Shown piece by piece: positions 46,281 through 55,329 of a stretch of 64,000 nucleotides of DNA. A program made the position numbers and the translations under genes. Under the pieces are notes generated by a model. The model was not told the origin of the DNA, ran no database searches, and was given only the letters and a program-made list of their open reading frames with translations. The first letter of the stretch is position 1. Each line of letters begins with the position of its first letter. Where the stretch lies: assembly GCA_014379405.1 (NCBI GenBank), contig JACMLU010000027.1, positions 124,001 to 188,000 of the forward strand, written 5' to 3'. The stretch is from Flavobacterium sp. GTDB lineage: Bacteria; Bacteroidota; Bacteroidia; Flavobacteriales; Flavobacteriaceae.

Positions 46281-49277
46281 ATGAAATTCAATAGTAAATT
46301 AATACTGTTTGTTGTGTTGTTGACATGTATATCAACCTACGCACAAAAAACCATAACAGGAATCGTTATCGATAAAGAAAATAAGCAACCAATTCCTGGA
46401 GTTAATATTAGTGCTCTCAATTCTAAATCAGGTACTATCTCTAATTTTGATGGGAAATTCAAATTAGACGTGCCAGAAAACGCAACAACAATCGAAGCTT
46501 CTTTCATCGGTTTTCAGAACCAAAAAGTAACTTTAAATGAAAATTCTAACTATACTATTATTATGAGCTCTGGACAAGATTTAGAGGAAGTAGTAGTTAT
46601 AGGTTATGGAAAACAATCCAGAAAGGACATTAGTACGAGTCTTCAATATATTAAAGCTGAAGATTTACCCCAAGGTACTACCTCAAGTTTTGAGAATACA
46701 TTGCAAGGACAAACAGCAGGTGTAAATATCAGCTCCTCATCGGCTACGCCAGGTAGCGCTGTTAGTGTAAACATCCGAGGGGTGTCTTCCATATCAGCAA
46801 GCAGTCAGCCATTGTACATTATTGATGGTGTGCCAATGGTATCTAGAAATAATTCAGCATTGAATGCAAATATTCAACCTGTCAATCCTTTGGCTGATAT
46901 AAATCCAGCAGACATCGAATCATTTTCTATTTTAAAAGATGCAGCGGCAGCAGCCATTTATGGATCTAGAGGTGCTAATGGTGTTATATTAATTACCACA
47001 AAAAGAGGAAAAACAGGCGTAAGTTCTGTTAATGTAAATTATTACTCATCGATTTCTGAAATCACTAATTATCCAAAAATGGTGGATAGTAATAAATTTA
47101 AAAGCTTCTTTAACACAGCTGCTGAGTTTGATGGTTTAGGTGCTGATTATTTTGATTGGATTGATACTTCAAAAGGCATTAATACCAATATTTATGATGA
47201 AATTTTCAGATTAGGAGTTGCTCAAAATTTAGATTTGAGTTTGAAAGGCGGTAATGAAAAAACTAGTTTCTATGTAAGTGGAAATTATTTTAACCAAGAT
47301 GGTATCCAAATAGGGCAAGGTTTTAAACGATTAAGCGGTCGTTTAAATTTAGATCATGCCATTAATGATAAATTTAAAGTTGGAAATACTTTATTTGTTA
47401 CTCGAAGCAATCATCAAAGAACCATAGGCGAAAATGATGAATACGGTGTTGTCATCAATGCTCAAGGTTGGGATCCTACTCAACCAATATATAAAGAAAA
47501 TGGTGATTACACCAATCCTTTTAAATACAATACTTGGTGGCCTTTAGAAAATCCAGTGCAAATTGCCAATGAATATAAAAACATTTCACAATCGACACGT
47601 GTTCAGGGTTCTACTTATTTAGAATGGAGAATTATACCAGATCTAAAGTTCAAAACTGCTTTGTCTATGGATTATTCAAACTTAGTAGAAAGTTCATACG
47701 TACCATCTGGAACTAATAAATCTAAAACAGGAGAAGGTATTTATGCTACTTATGAAGAAACCAATTGGTTAGTAGAGAACACTTTAAACTACAAAAAACA
47801 ATTTGGAGAAAAACATAATTTTGGCACTATCCTAGGTTGGACATTACAAGGAAATCAGGCCTTGTTTTCAGATCAATCAGGTGTTGGTTATGCTACAAAT
47901 TCTACTGCTAGTATTTCAGCAGCAAGTACTATAACTTCTAGTACTTCGGGAAAAAATCAATATGGCTTGCAATCTTTTTTTGGAAGGGCTGATTATGTCT
48001 ATAATGACAAATATATCGCTTCATTTACAGTAAGAGCTGATGGTTCATCTCGTTTTGGAGAAAATAACAGATATGGTTATTTTCCTTCAGGATCCGTTGC
48101 TTGGAGAGTAAACAAAGAAGATTTCTTCAAAATCAAAACGATTTCTGATTTTAAAATTCGAGCTAGTTACGGTATTACGGGAAATCAAGAAATAAGCTCA
48201 AATTGGAAAGGTACTTATTCATTAAATGCTAATTATAATGGTGTTCCAGGTATAGCTCCTAGCCGCTTGGGAAATCCAGATTTGGGTTGGGAAACCACCA
48301 CACAAACGAACATAGGTTTAGATTTTGGTTTATTTAAAAATAGAATTAGCTTGACTGCTGATTATTTTGACAAGAAAACCGACGATTTGTTATTACAATC
48401 AAAAGTTTCTGGTTTGACAGGTTTTAATTCCGTTTTCCAAAACGTGGGAGCTATCCAGAACAAGGGATTTGAAATTGCAATTAATGCTGCTGTTATTGAT
48501 GGTGAACAATTCAAATGGAATACTGGGGTGAATCTTACTTTGTTAGAAAATAAGATTACAAAGTTAAATAACGACGGAGAAGAAATTGGTAGAAACCATA
48601 TTCTAAAAGAAGGCGAAGCAGTTAGTACTTTGTACTTAATTAAATTTTTAGGGGTTAATCCAGATAACGGAGATGCACTATTTGATGATGTAAATAAAGA
48701 TGGAATTATTGATTTCTCCGACAGGCAAATAGTTGGAGGAGCCATACCTACTTATTATGGAGGATGGACAAATAATTTTAGTTACAAACGTTTTACATTA
48801 ACAGCTAACTTTTTATTCTCAGGAGGTAACAAAATATTCAACCAAAGTAGACACGTGTACGACAATTATGGTTTTACCAGAAGCGATATTCCTTATTCTA
48901 ATATTAGCGAAAGAGTCTATGATAATTATTGGAGAACTCCGGGTCAAATCACTAATGTGCCAAGACCTTCTACGGAAGCAGGACAAATGCAGCGTTTTAG
49001 TACTCAATTTTTAGAAGATGGAGATTACATTCGTTTAAAAACCTTAAATCTGACATACAAATTACCAACAGATATCATTGGTAAAATGGGTTTAAATAAC
49101 CTTTCTATTTATGTACAAGCTCAAAACTTATTTACATTAACTGATTATTTAGGTTTTGATCCAGAAGTTTCTACAAATACTTCTTCTCAAGAGGATCTTA
49201 ATATTTTGCAAGGGGAGGATTTTGGAACATTAGGTCAGGCAAGAACGTTTACAATTGGATTAAGTACAACATTTTAA
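46281..49277 (+). CDS. SusC/RagA-type TonB-dependent receptor
   Basis: A 998-residue outer-membrane importer. It has a signal peptide (MKFNSKLILFVVLLTCISTY), a carboxypeptidase-like regulatory domain (ITGIVIDKENKQPIPGVNIS), a TonB-box-like EEVVVIGYGKQ (about residues 104-114), a plug with SVNIRGVSSISASSQPLYII and AAAAIYGSRGANGVILITTK, and a barrel ending FTIGLSTTF. It pairs with the SusD protein 11 bp downstream. The enzymes that follow suggest peptide-like cargo such as cyanophycin or beta-aspartyl peptides rather than glycans (inference). Confidence 0.92.
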   Translation: MKFNSKLILFVVLLTCISTYAQKTITGIVIDKENKQPIPGVNISALNSKSGTISNFDGKFKLDVPENATTIEASFIGFQNQKVTLNENSNYTIIMSSGQDLEEVVVIGYGKQSRKDISTSLQYIKAEDLPQGTTSSFENTLQGQTAGVNISSSSATPGSAVSVNIRGVSSISASSQPLYIIDGVPMVSRNNSALNANIQPVNPLADINPADIESFSILKDAAAAAIYGSRGANGVILITTKRGKTGVSSVNVNYYSSISEITNYPKMVDSNKFKSFFNTAAEFDGLGADYFDWIDTSKGINTNIYDEIFRLGVAQNLDLSLKGGNEKTSFYVSGNYFNQDGIQIGQGFKRLSGRLNLDHAINDKFKVGNTLFVTRSNHQRTIGENDEYGVVINAQGWDPTQPIYKENGDYTNPFKYNTWWPLENPVQIANEYKNISQSTRVQGSTYLEWRIIPDLKFKTALSMDYSNLVESSYVPSGTNKSKTGEGIYATYEETNWLVENTLNYKKQFGEKHNFGTILGWTLQGNQALFSDQSGVGYATNSTASISAASTITSSTSGKNQYGLQSFFGRADYVYNDKYIASFTVRADGSSRFGENNRYGYFPSGSVAWRVNKEDFFKIKTISDFKIRASYGITGNQEISSNWKGTYSLNANYNGVPGIAPSRLGNPDLGWETTTQTNIGLDFGLFKNRISLTADYFDKKTDDLLLQSKVSGLTGFNSVFQNVGAIQNKGFEIAINAAVIDGEQFKWNTGVNLTLLENKITKLNNDGEEIGRNHILKEGEAVSTLYLIKFLGVNPDNGDALFDDVNKDGIIDFSDRQIVGGAIPTYYGGWTNNFSYKRFTLTANFLFSGGNKIFNQSRHVYDNYGFTRSDIPYSNISERVYDNYWRTPGQITNVPRPSTEAGQMQRFSTQFLEDGDYIRLKTLNLTYKLPTDIIGKMGLNNLSIYVQAQNLFTLTDYLGFDPEVSTNTSSQEDLNILQGEDFGTLGQARTFTIGLSTTF

Positions 49278-49288
49278 AATTTGAAATC

Positions 49289-50641
49289 ATGAAAAAAATA
49301 AATATATATGTATGCCTATATATGTTACTTGCCATTACTTTTGTAAGTTGTGATGATATATTAGACACTAAACTTGATGATGAAGTTCCGGCTGAAACAG
49401 CTATTACAGATGGTATTTCTTTAAAATCGGCGGTAGTTGGACTTTATGATATTATGCAAAGTGAAACCTACTATGGAGGCGAATTTGTGTTAGCTCAGGA
49501 ATTAACTGGAGGTATCGCTGATGCTACTGGTTTTCAAGAGCGTTTTGCACAGTTGGACAAAGCTATAGTTCCTCCTTCTAACACTTATATTCAAAACAGT
49601 TGGGTTGATGTGTATAACTTGGTAAATGCCAGTAATTTGATTTTATCTAAAATTGACGAATTACAACTGGTAGATGATGCTTCAAAAGGAACTGCACTTT
49701 TTTGTAGGGCTTTGGGACATTTTGATGCTTTGAGACAATTTGGACAATTTACAGATTTGAACTCAAAATATGGAATCCCAGTTTCTACGCAATATTTAGA
49801 TTCAAAATCGGCATTGACAATATCGAGAGCAACAGTTGCCAATTCGTATCAGCAAATCATTACTGATTTGAATGCTTCCATTACATTGCTGAAATATGGT
49901 AGCAGTCGATTTACCATTACAAAAGCAGCTGCTGAGGCTTTATTGGCAAGAGTCTATTTGTATAAAGGGGATAATGATAATGCAATAGTTTATGCTAATA
50001 AAGTTATTGCAAATGCTACTTATAAATTGAACGCTAAATACAATGATATTTATGATGTTGAAGGCTCTGGCGAAGCAATATTTGAATTACAGTTTTTAGG
50101 AACAGATGGAAACGGTTTTACGGAAATATTATCGGTTTCTCCTCCAGAAATATCGGCCAATTATGACGACTTTTTTGAACCAATGGATGCTGATAATGAT
50201 CCAAGAAGTTACCGTTATTATGATGATAGCAAAGTAGTTTATGTAGACAAATATGGTACAAATGATAGCCAAATTGATAATAATAGCATTATTATCAAAT
50301 TATCCGAAATCTATTTAATTAGGGCAGAAGCTTTGGCCAAGAAAAATCCAAACAACTTGACCTTAGCTTTGGCTGATTTGAATGTAGTACGCACAAGAGC
50401 ATTACCATCCAAACCTTTTACATTAATTGATGTTCCTAATTTAAATGCATTCATTACTGTTTTATTGGATGAAAGTGGTAGAGAATTAGGTTTTGAAGGA
50501 CACAGATGGTTTAGTATTGTTCGTTTAGGCAGAGCGACATCATTATTAAACATCCCTGCTTTTAGAACGGTTTATCCTATTCCTCAAAATGAAATTACCG
50601 TTGCAAAAGGCGTTTTAGAACAAAACCCTGATTATAATTAA
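49289..50641 (+). CDS. SusD/RagB-type surface lipoprotein
   Basis: A 450-residue lipoprotein with lipobox FVSC at Cys21. The N-terminal SusD region (DEVPAETAITDGISLKSAVV; LYDIMQ), TPR-like helices (ALLARVYLYKGDNDNAIVYA) and the C-terminal RagB part (GRELGFEGHRWFSIVRLGRA; YPIPQNEI) are all present. It forms the lid of the SusC importer and binds substrate at the cell surface. A strong hairpin follows its stop codon. Confidence 0.9.
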   Translation: MKKINIYVCLYMLLAITFVSCDDILDTKLDDEVPAETAITDGISLKSAVVGLYDIMQSETYYGGEFVLAQELTGGIADATGFQERFAQLDKAIVPPSNTYIQNSWVDVYNLVNASNLILSKIDELQLVDDASKGTALFCRALGHFDALRQFGQFTDLNSKYGIPVSTQYLDSKSALTISRATVANSYQQIITDLNASITLLKYGSSRFTITKAAAEALLARVYLYKGDNDNAIVYANKVIANATYKLNAKYNDIYDVEGSGEAIFELQFLGTDGNGFTEILSVSPPEISANYDDFFEPMDADNDPRSYRYYDDSKVVYVDKYGTNDSQIDNNSIIIKLSEIYLIRAEALAKKNPNNLTLALADLNVVRTRALPSKPFTLIDVPNLNAFITVLLDESGRELGFEGHRWFSIVRLGRATSLLNIPAFRTVYPIPQNEITVAKGVLEQNPDYN

Positions 50642-50660
50642 CAAAACCCAAAAGAAAATT

Positions 50661-50706
50661 AATTCGGAATTCTTTTTTATTAAAGAATTCCGATTAGTTT
50701 TTTTTA
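50661..50706 (+). terminator. Terminator hairpin between susD and the catabolic genes
   Basis: TCGGAATTCTTT (50664-50675) and AAAGAATTCCGA (50682-50693) form a perfect 12-bp stem with a 6-nt loop, followed by TTAG and a T-run. It lies 22 bp after susD and 15 bp before the peptidase ATG. It would lower read-through from the receptor genes into the enzymes or mark two transcripts. Confidence 0.85.
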
Positions 50707-50721
50707 CTATTTTTAAAAAAA

Positions 50722-51681
50722 ATGACAAAAAAAACACCATTCTCACTATGTATTCATGGGGGTGCAGGCGTAATAACTCCCGAAAATCTTTCAGAAGAAG
50801 ATAAAAAATTAATAAATGCCGATTTGATTCTGGCCTTAAATGCAGGAGAAGAAATTTTAGTAAAAGGTGGAAGTGCCATAGATGCTGTTGCGGCAGCCGT
50901 AGTAGCTTTAGAAAACAGCATTCATTTTAATGCTGGAAAAGGTGCTGTTTATACGCGAACTGGAAAGCATTTATTGGAAGCGTCTATTATGGATGGCGCT
51001 ACTCTCAAAGCTGGAGCAGTTGCCAATAGCATGAAAATTAAAAATCCTGTTTTATTTGCAAAAAGTTTATTGGCAAATCAAGAAATAGTTATGATTTCTG
51101 GTGACGAGGCAGATATATTGGCAGAGAAAACAAATCACGAAATGGTTGAAAACACTTATTTCGATACTGATTTCAGAAAACAACAACTCATTGAAGCCAA
51201 AAAGATTTCTGAAACGGGCACTTTTTTAGATCATACTAATTTAAAAATGGGAACAGTTGGTGCAGTAGCTATTGATAGCTTTGGCAATATTGCTGCAGCT
51301 ACTTCCACAGGTGGCATGACTAATAAATTAGATGGTCGCATTGGCGATTCGGCAATTATAGGAGCGGGTACTTATGCCAATAACAAAACTTGTGGTGTAT
51401 CTTGTACTGGCGTTGGCGAATATTTTATTAGAGCGACTGTTGCCTCATTAGTTTCCAACTTGATGGAATACGGTAAAAAAACACTGGAACAAGCAACACA
51501 GATAACAATTAAGGAGCATTTGACTCAATTAGGCGGTGAAGGAGGACTTATTGCAATAGACAACCAAGGAAATGTAAATTTTTCTTACAATTCAGATGGA
51601 ATGTATCGTGGATATGTAAGCCAGAAAACGAATGAGAAGAAAATCTATATTTGGGATAATGAAGAAGTAGTAATACCTTAA
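50722..51681 (+). CDS. iaaA: Isoaspartyl peptidase / L-asparaginase (Ntn hydrolase)
   Basis: A 319-residue precursor of the plant-type asparaginase family. It has the N-terminal motif IHGGAGVITPENL and the autoprocessing and nucleophile site KMGTVGAVAID with Thr178 (the E. coli enzyme uses Thr179). After it come DSFGNIAAATSTGGMTNKLD and GRIGDSAIIGAGTYA. It has no signal peptide, so it is cytoplasmic. The family hydrolyses beta-Asp dipeptides, including beta-Asp-Arg from cyanophycin. The cyanophycinase gene starts 3 bp after it. Confidence 0.9.
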   Translation: MTKKTPFSLCIHGGAGVITPENLSEEDKKLINADLILALNAGEEILVKGGSAIDAVAAAVVALENSIHFNAGKGAVYTRTGKHLLEASIMDGATLKAGAVANSMKIKNPVLFAKSLLANQEIVMISGDEADILAEKTNHEMVENTYFDTDFRKQQLIEAKKISETGTFLDHTNLKMGTVGAVAIDSFGNIAAATSTGGMTNKLDGRIGDSAIIGAGTYANNKTCGVSCTGVGEYFIRATVASLVSNLMEYGKKTLEQATQITIKEHLTQLGGEGGLIAIDNQGNVNFSYNSDGMYRGYVSQKTNEKKIYIWDNEEVVIP

Positions 51682-51684
51682 ATT

Positions 51685-52575
51685 ATGAAAACTATTCATT
51701 TTTTTACGACAGCTTTTTTATTGCTAATGCTATCTTGCCAGTCACAAAATGAGGCTAAAAAGATTCAGAATTCAGATTTGATTACTAAATCAAATACTAG
51801 CGCACTTGGTAAATTATTTATAATTGGAGGTGGAAAAAAATCAGATGCATTGATTTCCGAATTAATTGCTTTGAGTAATCTTAAAAAGGAGAACTTTATG
51901 GTTATACTTCCAATGGCAAGCGAGGAACCTGATTCGGCGGTTTATTATACCGCAAAACAGTTCATTGCTTTAGGTATTAATCCAAATAAAATCAAGTCTT
52001 TTAATTTTGATATAAATAATCAGAAAAAGACACAATTAGATTCGCTTAGCAAGGCAAGCCTGATTTACATTACTGGTGGTGATCAAAATTTGTTTATGCA
52101 ATCGGTTTTGAACACGAAAGCATATGATGCAATTCACATCGCTTATCAACAAGGTGCAACCATTGCAGGAACAAGTGCTGGTGCGGCTGTAATGAGCCAA
52201 AAAATGATTACAGGAAATGAGTTTAAACACCCAAAATATACTGGAGATTTTCGTGCTATTGAAGCCGAAAACTTTGAGATAAAAACGGGATTGGGCTTGC
52301 TCTCTAATGCTATAATCGATCAACACTTTATTCGCCGAATGCGAATGAACCGTTTGTTATCTGTTGCATTGGAAAATCCAAATCAAATGGCAATTGGTAT
52401 TGATGAATCTACTGCTATTGTGGTGGAAGGCAACTCCGCCAGAGTCACTGGAAATTCTCAAGTTGTCATAATTCACAATAATGACAAAAAAAGCATCCAT
52501 GTAAAGAATGGATTATTAGGTAGTAAAGATATCAAGTTAGAAATCCTTCTTCCCGGAGAAAACTTTAAACTATAA
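51685..52575 (+). CDS. cphB: Cyanophycinase, lipoprotein form (peptidase S51)
   Basis: A 296-residue protein with a lipoprotein signal (FLLLMLSC, Cys18). The cyanophycinase core is visible: LGKLFIIGGGKKSDALISEL, ITGGDQNLFM, the nucleophile elbow GTSAGAAVMSQ with its Ser, the diagnostic DQHFIRRMRMNRLLSVALEN and GIDESTAIVVEG. Known relatives cleave cyanophycin exolytically to beta-Asp-Arg dipeptides. The lipobox predicts export to the periplasm or surface, unlike the intracellular cyanobacterial enzymes. Its gene sits between the isoaspartyl peptidase and transporter genes with 3-bp gaps. Confidence 0.88.
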   Translation: MKTIHFFTTAFLLLMLSCQSQNEAKKIQNSDLITKSNTSALGKLFIIGGGKKSDALISELIALSNLKKENFMVILPMASEEPDSAVYYTAKQFIALGINPNKIKSFNFDINNQKKTQLDSLSKASLIYITGGDQNLFMQSVLNTKAYDAIHIAYQQGATIAGTSAGAAVMSQKMITGNEFKHPKYTGDFRAIEAENFEIKTGLGLLSNAIIDQHFIRRMRMNRLLSVALENPNQMAIGIDESTAIVVEGNSARVTGNSQVVIIHNNDKKSIHVKNGLLGSKDIKLEILLPGENFKL

Positions 52576-52578
52576 CAG

Positions 52579-53967
52579 ATGAAAATATTAGAAAAATTCC
52601 CAGACACGATTACTATAATTTTAGCGATAACGGTCCTTTTTATTGGCTTAACATGGGTAATTCCTGCAGGAGAATTTGATAGAACAATTGCTGACAACAC
52701 AGAGAAAATTATTGCGGGCTCTTACCAGCATGTAGCAGCAGCTCCTCAGGGAATTGAAGCATTTTTGGTTGCACCCATTAAAGGTTTTATTTCTGCTGCA
52801 CAAATTATTGCTTTTGTTTTTTTGGTTGGAGGTGCTTTTGCTATCATAAACACTACAGGAGCCATAAATGCTGGGCTTTTCAATGTAATTCAATTCAGCG
52901 AAAAAAGACCCAAATACAAATTTTTTATCGTCCCTTTTCTAGTGACATTGTTTTCATTTGCTGGAGCTACTTTTGGAATGAGTGAGGAAATTTTAATTTT
53001 CATTTTGATTACTGTCCCTATGGCAAAAGCCATGGGGTACGATGCAATAGTTGGGGCAGCCATACCAATTGTGGGTACTGGTGTTGGCTTTGGCGGAGCA
53101 TTCAGTAATCCCTTTACTATTGGTATTGCACAAGGTATTGCCCAAATTCCAATTTTTAGTGGAATGGAATATCGAATTTTTGTATGGTTTGTTTTAACCA
53201 CTATTGCTTGTGTGGTAATCACCCAATATGCAATGAAAATTGAAAAAAATCCTGAAAAAAGCTTATTATTTGGTATGAACGCAGGTAAAGAAGAAAGTAA
53301 CATTGACACTTCAGATTTTGATTTAAATGGTACTAGAAAGGTGATTTTGGTAGCGCTTTTGGCTTCCATAATAATCTTGATTTATGGGGTAAGTAATTTT
53401 GCTTGGTATATTAATGAAATTGCCGGTTTGTTTTTGGCATTGGGTATTTTTGTTGCCATTATATATCGAATGCAAATGGCCAAAGCTGTTGATGCTTTTG
53501 TAGATGGAGCCAAGGACATGATGACTGCGGCTTTGGTAATTGGTTTGGCAAAAGGGCTTTTAATCATTTCACAAGACGGCAAAATAATCGATACCATTCT
53601 TAATTCGATTGTATCCGTTACCCAAAACACCGCACCAGTAGTTTCTGCAATATCTATATTTTTCTTTCAATCCTTTTTGAACTTTTTTATTCCTTCAGGT
53701 TCTGGACAGGCATCATTAACGATGCCGATTATTATTCCTATTTGTGATCTTTCGGGCATTAGCAGACAAATGGCTGTGTTGACTTTTCAATTGGGAGATG
53801 GTCTAACCAATCTCATCATTCCAACAAGTGGTGTTACCATGGGCGCACTCACTCTTGCAAAAATACCATACAGTAAATGGTTTAAATGGATGTTACCAAG
53901 AATGCTGGTATTTTTAATAGCATCAATTTTATTGTTGCTTCCTCCTTTATTTTTATTTAAATGGTAA
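52579..53967 (+). CDS. YfcC-family inner-membrane transporter
   Basis: A 462-residue protein with about 11-12 membrane segments. It has the YfcC/DcuC-like features ITVLFIGLTWVIPAGEFDR at the start, GAFAIINTTGAINAG, FGMSEEILIFILITVPMAKA and the late FFIPSGSGQASLTMPIIIPI, then GLTNLIIPTSGVTMG. The family is annotated as C4-dicarboxylate or basic amino-acid carriers. Here uptake of beta-Asp-Arg, or arginine/aspartate exchange, fits the neighbours (inference). It follows cphB by 3 bp. Confidence 0.85.
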   Translation: MKILEKFPDTITIILAITVLFIGLTWVIPAGEFDRTIADNTEKIIAGSYQHVAAAPQGIEAFLVAPIKGFISAAQIIAFVFLVGGAFAIINTTGAINAGLFNVIQFSEKRPKYKFFIVPFLVTLFSFAGATFGMSEEILIFILITVPMAKAMGYDAIVGAAIPIVGTGVGFGGAFSNPFTIGIAQGIAQIPIFSGMEYRIFVWFVLTTIACVVITQYAMKIEKNPEKSLLFGMNAGKEESNIDTSDFDLNGTRKVILVALLASIIILIYGVSNFAWYINEIAGLFLALGIFVAIIYRMQMAKAVDAFVDGAKDMMTAALVIGLAKGLLIISQDGKIIDTILNSIVSVTQNTAPVVSAISIFFFQSFLNFFIPSGSGQASLTMPIIIPICDLSGISRQMAVLTFQLGDGLTNLIIPTSGVTMGALTLAKIPYSKWFKWMLPRMLVFLIASILLLLPPLFLFKW

Positions 53968-53970
53968 AAA

Positions 53971-54114
53971 ACGAAAGCAATACTACTAGTGGGTCTGTTA
54001 GCATTAAGTTCATGCGCTTCAGAGAATGATTCAAAAACCTTGGATGCAACCATAACTGAAACAACTGCACCCAAGGTCAAAAACGATACTTCCTATTTTG
54101 TTGGCATTACGTGA
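53971..54114 (+). pseudogene. Short lipoprotein remnant with lost start codon
   Basis: The frame reads (ACG)KAILLVGLLALSSCASEN and on to a stop at 54112-54114 (KVKNDTSYFVGIT). It is a clear lipoprotein signal with lipobox LSSC, but the expected ATG is ACG and no other start lies ahead. It begins 3 bp after the YfcC stop and ends just before the second boundary repeat, so it is probably a truncated last gene of the operon. Confidence 0.6.
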
Positions 54115-54157
54115 GAACAGTCCTGGATTTGGAAAAGCCGGGAAAGTCGGGAAGATT

Positions 54158-54250
54158 TAGAGTCCCTCCTCCTCCACTGAACTAAAACCCTAACCCTTGT
54201 AAAAAAAGCGTTAGGGTTTTTTATTTCCACATTTAGCCCACATTCGTTTT
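54158..54250. repeat. Attachment-like boundary repeat, copy 2
   Basis: Parts in order: TTTAGAGTCCCTCCTCCTCC (tRNA-3'-end-like), CACTGAACTAAAACCCTAAC, a terminator hairpin (54184-54222), and a 29-bp segment (54222-54250) containing TTTCCACATTTAGCCCACA. That segment is identical to 60927-60955. The hairpin also serves as terminator for the cyanophycinase operon. Confidence 0.75.
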
Positions 54251-54606
54251 ATAATAGGAACAATCCAAAGTTTGTCGAAAATAATTCCATCTTCCACCTC
54301 ATCTCTAGCCTATCCGCTTCCGAAATTGAAATACTTTACGGCAACCGGCTTCGTTCCAGAATGCGAAATAGGTGAAACCTTGTTAGTTTTAATATTAACT
54401 AGAATGACAAGCGATGATATCAAATAGCATACTATTTATATTTAATGAGAATGTGGAAAACCGTAAAAATTGACAAAATAGGTTTCAATTTTTTTATTAA
54501 AGAAAAAATAAATAAATATTTTCCTGTAAATTGTTTTATGGATTTTATTGGAATTAATCGATATTGGTAAGGCTTATTCCAAATAACTCAGGAACACTAA
54601 TTAAGT
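54251..54606. other. Gene-free stretch inside the restriction module edge
   Basis: About 355 bp between the boundary repeat and the first gene of the module. Several short frames with stops are present and no protein family, RNA gene or clear hairpin is recognised. Confidence 0.4.
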
Positions 54607-55329
54607 TTAAAGAGTCAAATTCCTCGATGATTTGTTCATTTCTACTCCCCAAGGAAAGATTCTAGTAGCAAAATATGCAATAGGCATTGCTGCTCCTAAT
54701 TGTGTTGTTTTAGATTCATCCTTTCTTATAATTCTACAAAACCAACGGTCACCTCTATTCGCTTCTTCACAAATTAAAAGACCTGCAAAAGTAAATGCTA
54801 AAACAATTGCAGGAATATCTCCTCTTGGAGTTTTCAATGGTTGATAAGAAGAATTATTATTAATCGGAAAGTAATTGTTTGTTACTTGAATTAATGAATC
54901 GTATATACTATCCAATGAAGGCAAAATGACACCCGTATGAATCGTCTTTCCAGCAATTGTCGAAACATCAGGAACATTTCCGAGAGTATTAAAAGAAAGA
55001 CTCGAAAAAAAAGGCAGCAAACCAAAATTTCTTGACGACGACCATTCAATTAAAGCATCTATTATATCTTTGTGAGCTGGCGCACTAACTAAATTTCCTT
55101 CAGGATCATGTAACTCTAAATACAAATCGTGTTCATGAAATTCGTGAATAGTGCATAATCCAGATGTTTTATTAATTCGTATCTGTCCAGTACACCCAAC
55201 TACTTTACAAACTCTATCATTAGATAAAAAATTTAATTTATTTGTATTTGTTTTATTACGCCCAGTAATACCGTTATCATTTATTGTAATTCTCCAGTCA
55301 GCTATATTTTTTTCAATAGAATCAATCAT
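54607..55329 (-). CDS. Hypothetical protein in restriction operon (third gene)
   Basis: A 240-residue protein that overlaps the end of the restriction endonuclease gene by 8 bp, so it is translationally coupled to it. A possible zinc knuckle (CKVVGCTGQIRINKTSGLCT then IHEFHEH, about residues 42-69) is the only motif. The later part (GDIPAIVLAFTFAGLLICEE; PIAYFATRIFPWGVE) is moderately hydrophobic. I do not recognise the family. It may be an accessory or regulatory subunit, or an independent defence factor. Confidence 0.65.
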   Translation of the reverse strand: MIDSIEKNIADWRITINDNGITGRNKTNTNKLNFLSNDRVCKVVGCTGQIRINKTSGLCTIHEFHEHDLYLELHDPEGNLVSAPAHKDIIDALIEWSSSRNFGLLPFFSSLSFNTLGNVPDVSTIAGKTIHTGVILPSLDSIYDSLIQVTNNYFPINNNSSYQPLKTPRGDIPAIVLAFTFAGLLICEEANRGDRWFCRIIRKDESKTTQLGAAMPIAYFATRIFPWGVEMNKSSRNLTL

